Origin: Streptomyces sp. P9-A4
GTDB lineage: Bacteria > Actinomycetota > Actinomycetes > Streptomycetales > Streptomycetaceae
Length of the DNA stretch: 64,000 bases
Reading direction: 5' to 3'
Assembly: GCF_036634195.1 (NCBI RefSeq)
Contig: NZ_JAZIFY010000001.1
Coordinates: 1,188,501-1,252,500 of the forward strand
The notes below the pieces were generated by a model. It saw nothing but the letters and a program-made list of their open reading frames with translations, made no database searches and was not told where the DNA came from. The translations under genes were made by a program, and so were the position numbers. Below, piece by piece: positions 30,847-39,357 of the stretch (its first letter is position 1; every line of letters begins with the position of its first letter).

Positions 30847-32013
30847 TTACGCCGCGGTCCGCACCGCTCGCAGGACGACGAACTTCGCGTCGCTGGCGAC
30901 GAGTTCGCTGTTGCCGAAGATCCGGCGCAGCGTGACGTGGTAGCCGAGGTGGCGGTTGCCGATGACCCACAGTTCGCCGCCCGGCCGCAGCGCGCGCCGC
31001 GCGTCGGTGAACATGCGGCGGGCCGTGCGGTCGGTGGTGGCCTGGTGGGTGTGGAACGGCGGGTTGTTGAGCACGAGGTCGACCGAGCCCTCGGGCAGGT
31101 CCGACAGCCCGTCGCCGACGAGGAACTCGGCCTTGCGTCCGGCGCCCACGTGGGTGCGGAAGTTCTCCTCGGCGGAGGCGACGGCCTGGTAGGACTCGTC
31201 GGTGAAGATCAGTTCCGCGTCGGGTTCGTGGAGGGCGACGGCGAGGCCGACCACGCCGTTGCCGCAGCCCAGGTCCGCGACGCGGGCCCGGCCGAGGTGA
31301 CCGGGGAGGTTCGCGAGGAGGAAGCGGGTGCCGATGTCGAGGCGGTCGGCGCAGAAGACGCCGGCGTGGTTGGTGACCGTCAGCCCGGGGAGACCGGGCG
31401 CGGGGGTGTCCGCCGGAAGGTCGTACCGGTGCGGCCAGGGGTTGGGGCGCGGCGTGAGGGACCGGTCGGGCGTGGTGTGGATCAGCCGGGCCTTCTTCAC
31501 CGCGAGGGAGGTGCGGGTGGGACCGAGGATCCGCTCGAAGAGGCGGAGGGTGGAGGTGTGGATCTCCTTGACCATGCCGGTGCCGATGATCACCGTGTCC
31601 TCGTGCACGGCGGGTGCGAGCCGGTGCAGCTGGTCCTCCAGAAGAGCGAGGCTCTTGGGGACGCGGACGAGGAGGACGTCGATCCGCGGGGGCGGCGGGT
31701 CCTGGGTGGTGAGCAGCCGGACGGCGTCCGGGGCGGCTCCGGCGCGCGCGAGGTTGGTCCGCGTGGCCTGTACTCCGAGGTAGGAGTCGGAGATCTGGAC
31801 GAGTTCGCCGGGGCCGGCGGCCTGGAGTGCGGTGACGAGGGCTCCCCAGCGGTCGCCGAGGACGGCGACGGTGCCGGACAGGTCGGTACCGGCCTCGGCC
31901 AGGTGGCCGAGGAGGTACTCGTCGGACGCGTCCCAGGCGCGCAACTGGTCGCGCGGGTCCTCGGGATGGCGGGTGAGCGCGAAGGCGCCCCATGACGTGG
32001 TCAAACGGTTCAT
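30847..32013 (-). CDS. rlmG: RlmG-like rRNA (guanine-N2) methyltransferase
   Basis: 388 residues. The C-terminal half is a class I SAM methyltransferase (VADLGCGNGVVGLAVAL, then VLNNPPFHTH, the NPPF motif for base-amino methylation). The N-terminal half is a degenerate duplicate of the fold (TVAVLGDRWGALVTAL) without the catalytic motif. This two-lobed plan is that of RlmG/RsmC, which methylate N2 of guanines in 23S or 16S rRNA. The RlmG assignment is by overall pattern; target base is inferred. ATG 32013. Confidence 0.82.
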   Translation of the reverse strand: MNRLTTSWGAFALTRHPEDPRDQLRAWDASDEYLLGHLAEAGTDLSGTVAVLGDRWGALVTALQAAGPGELVQISDSYLGVQATRTNLARAGAAPDAVRLLTTQDPPPPRIDVLLVRVPKSLALLEDQLHRLAPAVHEDTVIIGTGMVKEIHTSTLRLFERILGPTRTSLAVKKARLIHTTPDRSLTPRPNPWPHRYDLPADTPAPGLPGLTVTNHAGVFCADRLDIGTRFLLANLPGHLGRARVADLGCGNGVVGLAVALHEPDAELIFTDESYQAVASAEENFRTHVGAGRKAEFLVGDGLSDLPEGSVDLVLNNPPFHTHQATTDRTARRMFTDARRALRPGGELWVIGNRHLGYHVTLRRIFGNSELVASDAKFVVLRAVRTAA

Positions 32014-32184
32014 CGTGCCCTCAGGCTAGCCGGTCGCGGCCGTCCCCTCTCCCCGTGCGCGTCCACCGGCGCGCGCGGGCGGGCGGATGAGGCCCGATGT
32101 CCCGGGCCCGGGCGGACCCGAGCGGGGCTGGGCAGGGGTGGGTGGGAGACGTGCGGCGGAAGGGGAGGGGCGGGACGGCTGGCC

Positions 32185-32260
32185 GGTCAGTGCACGGCCC
32201 CGTCGAGCCGGAGGGGCGGGGCGGTCAGTGCACGGCCCCGTCGAGCCGGAGGGGCGGAAC
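32185..32260. repeat. 38-bp tandem copies of the 3' end of the phosphatase-fold gene
   Basis: Two 38-bp units (32185-32222, 32223-32260), nearly identical, directly follow the gene's own 3' end, which is a diverged third copy. On the minus strand each unit re-encodes LRLDGAVH-stop, compared with LQLDAALH-stop in the gene. Each forms a GCCCCG/CGGGGC hairpin. Confidence 0.85.
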
Positions 32261-32262
32261 GG

Positions 32263-32838
32263 TCAGTGGAGGGCCGCGTCGAGCTGGAGGTGCCAGAGGC
32301 CTGGGCGGCCGGTGAGGGTGACGGTGGAGAGGGGGCGGACGTCGACGTTCCAGTACGTGCCGGGCGGTGCCTTGAGGGCGTACACGAGGGCGGCCCGTAC
32401 GACGGAGGGTTCGGCGACCGCGACGATGAAGCCGTCCTCGGCCGGGCGGGTGTCGAGCCAGTTCCCTATCCGGATGATGAAGGCGAGGAGGGGTTCGCCG
32501 CCGTGCGGGGCGGTACGGGGGTCGGTGAGCCAGGCGTCGACGGCGGCCGGTTCGAGGGCGGCGACCTCGGCGAGGGTCAGGCCCCGCCAGCGGCCCATGT
32601 CGCAGTCGCGCAGCGCGGGCTGGGCAAGGGGGGCGTAGCCGAGGGCGGTGCCGGTGGCGCGACTGCGCGGGGTCGGGGAGCAGTAGCGCAGCTCGGCCGC
32701 GCCGAGCGGGATGAGCGCGGGCGCGGCGAGCTGCACGTCGTACCAGCCGGCCTCGTCCAGAGGCCGGTCGTCGTCGAAGCGTTCGGCGAGAAGGGAGGAG
32801 CTGCGTGCCGCTGTGACGAGCGTCACCCGAAGACTCAT
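32263..32838 (-). CDS. histidine-phosphatase-fold protein lacking the catalytic residues
   Basis: 191 residues with the general shape of the phosphoglycerate-mutase/histidine-phosphatase fold: ELRYCSPTPRSRATGTALG (the SSPLxRAxQTA-like strand), MGRWRGLTLAEVAAL and LLAFIIRIGNWLDTRP. The usual N-terminal R-H-G is replaced by T-A-A in VTLVTAARSSSL, and the second catalytic His (SHGG) by AEPS. The ATG at 32838 gives a start at MSLRVTLVT. It is therefore probably a non-enzymatic relative. Closest named families are the CobC/GpmB-like phosphatases, but no role can be assigned. Confidence 0.7.
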   Translation of the reverse strand: MSLRVTLVTAARSSSLLAERFDDDRPLDEAGWYDVQLAAPALIPLGAAELRYCSPTPRSRATGTALGYAPLAQPALRDCDMGRWRGLTLAEVAALEPAAVDAWLTDPRTAPHGGEPLLAFIIRIGNWLDTRPAEDGFIVAVAEPSVVRAALVYALKAPPGTYWNVDVRPLSTVTLTGRPGLWHLQLDAALH

Positions 32839-32906
32839 GGCCGCGATCGTGAGGCCGAGGGCGCCGCAGGTCAAGGGTCATCCGCCGGGGCGGGAGGGGC
32901 GGCGGC

Positions 32907-33359
32907 TCAGTGCTGCCCGAGAGTCATCCACTTGTCCGGATTCTGCAGTGGCGTGAAACCGACCTTCTCGTACACGCCGTGCGCGTCGGCCGTGGCGAGC
33001 ATGATGCGGCGCAGCCCGTACGGCTCAAGGTGATCGCGGACGACGGTGACGAGCGCGGTGCCGATGCCGGTGCCGCGGGCCGGACGGTCGACATAGACGT
33101 CACAGAGCCAGGCGAAGGTGGCGTAGTCGGTGACGACGCGCGCGTAGGCGGCGATCTCTCCGGTCTCGCGGTGGTAGGCGCCGAAGTTGAGAGAGGTCGC
33201 GATCGCCCGGTCCTGCTTCTCGCGAGGTCGGCCGAGGGCCCAGTAGGCGTCCGTGGAGAGCCAGTGGTGGACACGGGCGGCGTCGATCCGCCCCGGGTCG
33301 GCTGAGATCTCGTACGCACCGTGCATGACGGGGCTGGCGGTGGTCGCGCTGTCGTTCAT
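32907..33359 (-). CDS. GNAT N-acetyltransferase
   Basis: 150 residues, with the YjaB/ElaA-like pattern HHWLSTDAYWALGRP at the N-terminus, WLCDVYVDRPARGTGIGTAL as acetyl-CoA loop (R-G-T-G-I-G) and VYEKVGFTPLQNPDKWM at the end. Substrate unknown. ATG 33359 follows GGAAG. Upstream MocR gene is on the same strand with a 111-bp gap. Confidence 0.85.
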   Translation of the reverse strand: MNDSATTASPVMHGAYEISADPGRIDAARVHHWLSTDAYWALGRPREKQDRAIATSLNFGAYHRETGEIAAYARVVTDYATFAWLCDVYVDRPARGTGIGTALVTVVRDHLEPYGLRRIMLATADAHGVYEKVGFTPLQNPDKWMTLGQH

Positions 33360-33470
33360 GAGCGAAGGCTTCCAGTGACGGCGGGGCTTGTCAGGTGAAT
33401 TTGCCGGGGCGGGGGACCGCCGGGAGGGGGTGGGACCGGGGCGGCGGGGCGCGGCGGGCGGCCGGGGCAT

Positions 33471-34907
33471 TCAGGGGGTGAGCTCGTCGACGGCCGTCCT
33501 GAGGCGGCGTACGCCCTCCGCGATCTCGGTGGGGCCCGCGACACCCGCGAAACTCAGCCGGATGTGGCCGGCGGGGGGCTCGGCGCAGAAGTAGGGGCGG
33601 CCGGGTGCGGCGGCGACGCCGGTCCGCAGGGCGGCGGTGAGCAGCGCGGCCTCGGGCACGGTGTCGGGGAGGCGGAGCCAGAGGTGGTAGCCGCCGTAGG
33701 GGACGTGGGGCAGCGCGAGTGCGGGCAGATGGCGGGCGACCGCGCCGGCCAGTATGTCGCGGCGGCTCCTGAGCTCCTGGGAGACGCCCCGCAGATGGCG
33801 GTGCCAGGCGGGCGAGCCGACGAGTTCGAGCGCGGCCTCCTGGAGCGGCCGGGGCACGAAGAAGCTGTCGACGACCTGGATGGCGCGGAGCCGTTCCAGG
33901 ACGGGGCCCCGGGCGGCGAGGGCGCCGACCCGCAGGTTCGGCGAGGTGATCTTCGTGAGTGAGCAGACGTGGACGACGACGCCGTCGGGGTCGTCGGCGG
34001 CGAGCGGCGCGGGGAGCGGCGGCGCGTCCTCGTGGACGAGGCGGCGGGCGAAGTCGTCCTCGACGACGAAGGCACCGGCGGCGCGCGCGATGCGGACCAC
34101 CTCGCGGCGCCGTTCCGGGGCGAGCACAGCCCCGGTCGGGTTCTGGAAGAGCGGCTGGCAGACGAAGACCCGGGCTCCGGTGGCGCGGAACGCGGCTTCG
34201 AGGAGTTCGGGGCGGACCCCGTCGGCGTCGGTGGGTACGGGGACGGGGCGGAGCCCGGCGGCTCGGGCGACGGCGAGCATGCCCGGATAGGTGGGCGACT
34301 CCACGAGGACGGGGGTGCCGGGCGGTGCCAGGGCCCGCAGGGCGGTGGTGATGGCGGACTGGCCGCCAGCGGTGATCAGGATCTCGGCGGCGGTGACACC
34401 GCCGCCGATCTCGCGGGCGAACCACTCCCGCAGTTCGGGCAGGCCGTCGGTCGGCGGCCTGCTCCAGGCCCCGGGGCGACGCCCGGCGCGGGCGAGGGCG
34501 GCGGCGAGGGCCCGCTCGGGCTGGAGGGAGGCATGGAGGTAGCCGCCGTTGAACTCGACGACGCCGGGCGGCGGCGCGGCGAGGGTGACGAGGACACCGG
34601 AGGCGTCGACGGCCCGGGGCACGAGTTCGGTGGCGGTGTCGGCGCTGAGCGCGAGCTCCTGCCAGGAGGTGTCCCCGGTGGCGGGGGCGGCGGTCCTGGG
34701 CTCGGCCCGGAAGGCGCCGGCGCCGGGGCGGGTGACGACGAGCCCTTCGGCGGCGAGCTGTGCGAGGGCCCGGGTAACGGTCACCGGAGAGACCCGGTAG
34801 CGCTCGACGAGTGCCCGGCTGGACGGCAGTTTTCCACCAGGTGAGTAGCAGTTCAACTCCCCACGCAGGGACTGCGCCAGCTCCGCGACACTGCTACGCT
34901 CATTCAT
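33471..34907 (-). CDS. MocR/PdxR-type regulator (GntR HTH fused to aminotransferase fold)
   Basis: 478 residues. Residues 1-70 are a GntR winged helix (SPGGKLPSSRALVERYRVS, TRALAQLAAEGLVVTRPG). Residues about 95-478 are a class-I aminotransferase domain with the PLP lysine in CSLTKITSPN (Lys319) and FQNPTGAVLAPERRREV. Such regulators sense PLP or amino compounds. Its ATG (34907-34905) overlaps the divergent EamA gene's ATG (34906-34908), so the regulator probably controls that exporter and itself from promoters that reach into each coding region. Confidence 0.92.
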   Translation of the reverse strand: MNERSSVAELAQSLRGELNCYSPGGKLPSSRALVERYRVSPVTVTRALAQLAAEGLVVTRPGAGAFRAEPRTAAPATGDTSWQELALSADTATELVPRAVDASGVLVTLAAPPPGVVEFNGGYLHASLQPERALAAALARAGRRPGAWSRPPTDGLPELREWFAREIGGGVTAAEILITAGGQSAITTALRALAPPGTPVLVESPTYPGMLAVARAAGLRPVPVPTDADGVRPELLEAAFRATGARVFVCQPLFQNPTGAVLAPERRREVVRIARAAGAFVVEDDFARRLVHEDAPPLPAPLAADDPDGVVVHVCSLTKITSPNLRVGALAARGPVLERLRAIQVVDSFFVPRPLQEAALELVGSPAWHRHLRGVSQELRSRRDILAGAVARHLPALALPHVPYGGYHLWLRLPDTVPEAALLTAALRTGVAAAPGRPYFCAEPPAGHIRLSFAGVAGPTEIAEGVRRLRTAVDELTP

Positions 34908-34935
34908 GAGAGCAAACAATAGCGCTACTGCCACG
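34890..34935. promoter_or_regulatory. divergent promoters at overlapping start codons (mocR/eamA)
   Basis: On the plus strand TACGCT (34895-34900) is placed to start the EamA mRNA at its ATG (34906); on the minus strand TATTGT-like sequence just downstream of the EamA start could serve the regulator. CTACGCT and AGCGCTAC flank the starts as a loose dyad. No other intergenic space exists. Confidence 0.55.
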
Positions 34936-35889
34936 TCGACGATAGCGGTCACCGCCACCGCCGAAAGCGCCACCGCCGCCGCGAGCGCGACCGCCACCGC
35001 GCCCGCCACCGCCGCCCCGAGCGCCATCGACCCGTTGCGTCGCGGCACCCTCCTCGCCGTTCTCGGCGTGCTCTCCTTCTCGCTCACCTTCCCGTCGACC
35101 GTCTGGGGCCTGGAGAGCTTCGGCCCCTGGTCCCTGGTGACGGTGCGCTCCACGCTCGCCGCCCTCATCGCGGGCGTCTTCCTCCTCGTCGGCCGGGTGC
35201 CGCTGCCGGAGCGCCGCCACTGGGCGGGCCTCGCGGTGGTCGCCGGCGGGGTCGTCATCGGCTTCCCGCTCCTGACGACGCTGGCCCTTCAGACGTCCAC
35301 CACCTCGCACGCCGCCGTCGTCGTGGGCCTGCTGCCGCTCACCACGGCGACCTTCGCGGCGCTGCGGACCGGGCGCCGCCCTTCCCGTACCTTCTGGGGC
35401 GCGGCCGTGTCCGGCGCGGTCGTGGTGATCGCCTTCACGCTCCAGCAGAGCGGTGGCGCCGTGTCGCGGGGTGATCTGTACCTGTTCGGCGCCCTGCTCG
35501 TGTGCGCCGCCGGCTACACCGAGGGTGGCCGCCTCGCCCGGCTGATGCCCGGCTGGCAGGTCATCGGCTGGGCCCTGATCCTCTGCCTGCCGCTGATGGT
35601 GGCCGGCTCGGCCGTGGCCCTCTCCCTGGAACCGGTGCGTCTGACCGCCCACGGTGTCATCGGTCTGGTCTGGGTGGCCGCCGGTTCCACCTTCTTCGGC
35701 CTGTACGTCTGGTACCGGGGCATGGCGTCGATCGGCATCCCGAAGGCGAGCCAGCTCCAGCTGGCGCAGCCGCTCCTCACCCTCTTCTGGTCGGTCTTCC
35801 TGCTCGGCGAGACGCTGCCGCTCGCCGCCCCGCTCGCGGCGGTGGCCGTGCTGGTCTGCATCGCCGTCACTCAGCGGGCGAAGAGCTGA
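34906..35889 (+). CDS. EamA/DMT-family transporter
   Basis: 327 residues. A Thr/Ala-rich N-terminus of about 40 residues (SATAAASATATAPATAAPSA) precedes about ten membrane helices in two EamA repeats (LLAVLGVLSFSLTFPSTVWG; SQLQLAQPLLTLFWSVFLLG near the end). Such carriers export amino acids or metabolites. Divergent from a MocR regulator, with which it shares overlapping start codons; a PLP- or amine-responsive exporter is a fair guess. Possibly leaderless. The odd N-terminus could mean that a later start is used, but the divergent overlap holds either way. Confidence 0.88.
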   Translation: MRANNSATATSTIAVTATAESATAAASATATAPATAAPSAIDPLRRGTLLAVLGVLSFSLTFPSTVWGLESFGPWSLVTVRSTLAALIAGVFLLVGRVPLPERRHWAGLAVVAGGVVIGFPLLTTLALQTSTTSHAAVVVGLLPLTTATFAALRTGRRPSRTFWGAAVSGAVVVIAFTLQQSGGAVSRGDLYLFGALLVCAAGYTEGGRLARLMPGWQVIGWALILCLPLMVAGSAVALSLEPVRLTAHGVIGLVWVAAGSTFFGLYVWYRGMASIGIPKASQLQLAQPLLTLFWSVFLLGETLPLAAPLAAVAVLVCIAVTQRAKS

Positions 35890-35972
35890 CGCGACGAACC
35901 GGGGTGATCCAGGACACAATGGCAGACAGAGGTTCCGAGCAGGACAAGCGCGGTCGCGAGGAGGTCACCCCG

Positions 35973-36176
35973 ATGCAGGCGAATGTGGGCGACAAACTGC
36001 TGGTGCACGGCCGGACCGTCGGTCATCACGACCGTACGGCCGAGGTCCTTCAGGTACTGGGGGAGAACGGCATGCCCCCGTACCGCGTGAAGTTCGACGA
36101 CGACGGTCACGAGGCCCTGATGTCGCCGGGCCCCGACACCGTCGTACGCCACCATCCGGAGGCGGGAATCGGCTGA
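35973..36176 (+). CDS. DUF1918 protein
   Basis: 67 residues matching DUF1918: MQANVGDKLLVHGRTVGHHD, EVLQVLGENGMPPYRVKFDD and VRHHPEAG. Small single-domain SH3-like barrel, function unknown; common in actinobacteria. ATG 35973 has GAGGAGG 8 nt upstream; an upstream in-frame ATG at 35919 lacks one. Follows EamA by 84 bp. Confidence 0.85.
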   Translation: MQANVGDKLLVHGRTVGHHDRTAEVLQVLGENGMPPYRVKFDDDGHEALMSPGPDTVVRHHPEAGIG

Positions 36177-36201
36177 GCCGGCGGACCCCGCCCCGGACAG
36201 A

Positions 36202-36220
36202 CCGACGCGCGACGCGTCGG
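36202..36220. terminator. hairpin between DUF1918 and glycosidase-like gene
   Basis: CCGACGCG/CGCGTCGG, 8-bp perfect stem with a CGA loop, 26 bp after the DUF1918 stop. The neighbouring 80 bp is low-complexity CCG/GAC sequence. Confidence 0.55.
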
Positions 36221-36304
36221 CCCCGGCGCCGGCCCCGAAGCCGACGCCGACGCCGACCGGCCCCCGCCGCGCCCGGCCTTGGCTGCCCTATCCCCGCGGC
36301 TGCC

Positions 36305-37648
36305 CTACCGCCGCCCTCCCCACCCCGGCGGACGGAGCCTCGGCGGGCGGACCGTGGTCGGGTAGTGGTCCGCCACCACGGTGCTCATCGCCCCGATCGG
36401 GTCCGACGCGATCTCCTTCGCCGCGAAGTAGCAGTGGCCTTCCACGCCGGGGTGGCCGGCGGCGAGGTCCAGGTGCCGTGACAGTTCCTTCGGGTCCTGC
36501 CAGGCGGCGGGCTGGGCCGGGTCGCCGGCCTTGTAGAGCGCCTCGCCGATGTACAGCCGGACGCCGGTGCCCCGTACGACCGCGTCCCACCAGGGCAGCA
36601 GCTTGGCGTAGTCGGCGGCCGGCAGGCCGATGTTCCAGTACAGCTGCGGCACGACGTAGTCCACCCAGCCCTCCCGGATCCACTTCCGGGTGTCGGCGTA
36701 CAGGTCGTCGTAGGTCTGCACGCCCGCGCGGGTGTCCGATCCCTCCGGGTCGGTGGCGACGTTCCGCCAGACCCCGAAGGGACTCACCCCGAAGGCCACG
36801 TCGCGCTTGATCTCCTTGATCCGCGCGGCCGTGCCGGAGACCAGCAGATCCGTGTTGTTCCGCCGCCAGGACGCCTTGTCGGGGAAGTCCCCGCCGTATC
36901 GCGCGTACGCCTCGTCGTCGGCGAAGACCTGCCCGGCCACCGGGTACGGGTAGAAGTAGTCGTCCCAGTGCACGGCGTCGATGTCGTAGCGCCGCAGCGC
37001 GTCCAGCATCGCGTCCTGGACGAACTGCCTGACCTCGGGAAGCCCCGGGTTGTAGTAGAGCTTGCCGCCGTAGGGCAGCACCCACTCGGGGTGCAGCCGG
37101 GCCGGATGGCCGGCGGTGAGCCGGGTCGGGTCGGTGTGGTTGGCCACCCGGTACGGGTTGAACCAGGCGTGCAGTTCGAGCCCGCGCGCGTGCGCCTCCT
37201 CGACGGCCGTGCCCAGCGGGTCCCAGCCGGGATCGCGGCCCTGCGTCCCGGTGAGGCACTGTGCCCAGGGCTCGTACGGCGAGGGCCAGAGCGCGTCGGC
37301 GGTGGGCCGGACCTGGAGGACGACCGCGTTCAGCCGGCGCTCGACCGCGGTGTCCAGGTGGGCGAGGAGTTCGGCGCGCTGCTTCTCGGTGGTCAGGCCC
37401 GCGCGGGAGGGCCAGTCGCGGTTGGCGACCGTGGCGATCCACACACCCCGGAACTGCCGTCGCCGAGGCGCTCCGCCCGCGTCGGGACCGGCCCGCTCCT
37501 CCGGTACGGGCGGAGCCGATCCCTCCGGCGGGGAAGCGGCGACCGCACCGGCCCCGGTCCCCGCCGCCGTCACCGCGCCCGCGCCCGTCACGGCCAGCGC
37601 CGCTCCCGCGGCGCCCGTCACGAATCCTCTTCTGCCGAAAGGCCGCAC
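36305..37648 (-). CDS. secreted family-10-like glycosyl hydrolase (GHL10/DUF187)
   Basis: 447 residues. A twin-arginine leader (VRPFGRRGFVTGAAGAALA, Ala/Gly-rich to about residue 40) predicts Tat export. The catalytic domain starts at FRGVWIATVANRDWPS and contains NAVVLQVRPTADALWPS, ELHAWFNPYRVA, DAVHWDDYFYPYP and GEALYKAGDP, typical of GHL10 (DUF187) enzymes believed to act on peptidoglycan or related glycans. The GTG at 37648 is chosen because AGGAGGGG lies 7 nt upstream. Monocistronic. Confidence 0.87.
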   Translation of the reverse strand: MRPFGRRGFVTGAAGAALAVTGAGAVTAAGTGAGAVAASPPEGSAPPVPEERAGPDAGGAPRRRQFRGVWIATVANRDWPSRAGLTTEKQRAELLAHLDTAVERRLNAVVLQVRPTADALWPSPYEPWAQCLTGTQGRDPGWDPLGTAVEEAHARGLELHAWFNPYRVANHTDPTRLTAGHPARLHPEWVLPYGGKLYYNPGLPEVRQFVQDAMLDALRRYDIDAVHWDDYFYPYPVAGQVFADDEAYARYGGDFPDKASWRRNNTDLLVSGTAARIKEIKRDVAFGVSPFGVWRNVATDPEGSDTRAGVQTYDDLYADTRKWIREGWVDYVVPQLYWNIGLPAADYAKLLPWWDAVVRGTGVRLYIGEALYKAGDPAQPAAWQDPKELSRHLDLAAGHPGVEGHCYFAAKEIASDPIGAMSTVVADHYPTTVRPPRLRPPGWGGRR

Positions 37649-37805
37649 TTGTACCCCTCCTGTGTCGGATACGTCACACGCACCCGGACAGCATGCCCGC
37701 CCCGGACGATCGATCATCGGTTAATGAGCGGTAACGTCGTGGGGTCGAGGCGGACGCACCGGAATCACACGGGCCCCCGCCGCCAAGAAGAGCGAAAGGC
37801 ACGAG

Positions 37806-38678
37806 GTGACGGACTCCATGGCCGACATTGAGCGCGTCGGAGTGGTGGGCTGCGGCCAGATGGGCGCGGGCATCGCAGAGGTGTGTGCCCGGAGCGGCCT
37901 TGAGGTGAAGGTCGCCGAGACCACCGGCGAGGCGCTGGAGATCGGCCGCACACGCCTCTACAACTCGCTGGCCAAGGCCGCCGAACGCGGCAAGATCAGC
38001 GAGGAGGAGCGGGACGCGACGCTCGCGCGGCTCAGCTTCACCACCGACCTCGGCGAGTTCGCCGACCGTGACCTCGTCATCGAGGCGGTCGTGGAGAACG
38101 AGCAGGTCAAGACCGAGATCTTCCAGGTCCTCGACCAGGTGATGACCCGCCCGGACGCCATCCTGGCCTCGAACACCTCCTCCATCCCGCTGGTCAAGCT
38201 GGCCGTGGCGACCTCCCGCCCCGACCAGGTCATCGGCATCCACTTCTTCAACCCGGCCCCGGTGCAGAAGCTCGTCGAGCTGATCCCGGCCCTCACCACC
38301 TCCGAGGGCACGATCAGCCGGGCGCAGGCCTTCGCCGAGAAGGCGCTCGGCAAGCACGCGATCCGCGCGCAGGACCGTTCCGGCTTCGTGGTCAACGCGC
38401 TGCTGGTGCCGTACCTGCTCTCCGCGATCCGGATGTTCGAGTCGGGCATCGCCAGCCGCGACGACATCGACAACGGCATGGAGTTCGGCTGCGCCCACCC
38501 GATGGGCCCGCTGAAGCTCTCGGACCTCATCGGTCTGGACACGATCGCCTCGATCGCCGACTCGATGTACGCCGAGTTCAAGGAGCCGCTGTACGCCGCT
38601 CCCCCGCTGCTCCAGCGGATGGTCGACGCGGGCCGCCTCGGCCGGAAGACGGGCTCGGGCTTCTACCCGTACCCCTGA
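37806..38678 (+). CDS. 3-hydroxybutyryl-CoA dehydrogenase
   Basis: About 290 residues. VGVVGCGQMGAGIAEVCARS is the NAD-binding loop; ASNTSSIPLVKLA (Ser/Asn), IGIHFFNPAPVQKLVELI (catalytic His, with the Glu) and DRSGFVVNALLVPYLLSAI, then AHPMGPLKLSDLIGLD complete the family pattern. It oxidises/reduces 3-hydroxyacyl-CoA in butyrate, PHB or beta-oxidation routes. GTG 37806 or ATG 37818 could be the start; AAAGG precedes the former. A 15-bp terminator follows. No other fatty-acid gene is adjacent. Confidence 0.92.
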   Translation: MTDSMADIERVGVVGCGQMGAGIAEVCARSGLEVKVAETTGEALEIGRTRLYNSLAKAAERGKISEEERDATLARLSFTTDLGEFADRDLVIEAVVENEQVKTEIFQVLDQVMTRPDAILASNTSSIPLVKLAVATSRPDQVIGIHFFNPAPVQKLVELIPALTTSEGTISRAQAFAEKALGKHAIRAQDRSGFVVNALLVPYLLSAIRMFESGIASRDDIDNGMEFGCAHPMGPLKLSDLIGLDTIASIADSMYAEFKEPLYAAPPLLQRMVDAGRLGRKTGSGFYPYP

Positions 38679-38704
38679 TCCCTCCCCCGGCGCTCCGCGC
38701 CCCT

Positions 38705-38744
38705 CCGGACGGCCCGTACACCCGCACAGGTACGGGCCGTCCGG
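38705..38744. terminator. terminator between hbd-like and Nudix genes
   Basis: Perfect 15-bp stem CCGGACGGCCCGTAC and its complement (38705-38719, 38730-38744) with a 10-nt loop, located between convergent stops (38678 and 38765). Confidence 0.85.
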
Positions 38745-38764
38745 CGTCTGCGGGGCCCTTGACG

Positions 38765-39295
38765 TCAGCCGAGCCGCAGATGGTGGAGCATCAGCAGTCC
38801 GGCGGCCATGTTGGCGGCCGGGACCTCGCCCCGGGCGATCATGTCCGGGACCTGTTTGAGCGGGACCCAGGCCCGCCGCGAGGATTCGAAGTCGTCCTGC
38901 GGCGGTCCGGTGTACGTGGCCTCCTCGGACCAGTACAGATGGTGCCGGGCGTCGGTGAGGCCGTTGGACGGTTCGACGGTGAGGAGATGGCGCAGCGGCC
39001 CCGGCCGCCAGCCGGTCTCCTCCTCCATCTCGCGGGCGGCGGCCGTCTCGACGTCCTCCCCGTCCTCGACGACACCGGCGGCCAGTTCCCAGCCCCAGCT
39101 GTCGGTGATGAAGCGGTGGCGCCAGAGCATCAGCACTTCGTCGGCGTCGTTGACCGCCGTGGCGACGGCGACCGGACGGAGCCGGATCAGATAGTGGTCG
39201 AGGCGGCGGCCGTCCGGGAGTTCGACGTCCGCGAGGTTCACTTGGAACCAGCGATTCTCATACACAGAGCGTTCGCTCAGTTTCGTCCACTGCAC
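38765..39295 (-). CDS. Nudix hydrolase
   Basis: 176 residues with a complete Nudix box: Gly, five residues, Glu, seven residues, REMEEETGW (starting GVVEDGEDVETAAA). Preceding strands (YENRWFQVNLADVELPDGRR) resemble ADP-ribose/GDP-sugar hydrolases of the NudF type. It cleaves a nucleoside diphosphate linked to X. The start is taken as GTG 39295, giving MQWTKLSERSVYEN, with GGTGG 8 nt upstream. 62 bp after the NsdA-like gene on the same strand. Confidence 0.9.
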   Translation of the reverse strand: MQWTKLSERSVYENRWFQVNLADVELPDGRRLDHYLIRLRPVAVATAVNDADEVLMLWRHRFITDSWGWELAAGVVEDGEDVETAAAREMEEETGWRPGPLRHLLTVEPSNGLTDARHHLYWSEEATYTGPPQDDFESSRRAWVPLKQVPDMIARGEVPAANMAAGLLMLHHLRLG

Positions 39296-39357
39296 GTTTT
39301 TGCCACCTTCCGACTGGTCGGTGCTTGTTTGGTGGCAATATCGCAGCAGTTCGGCCC

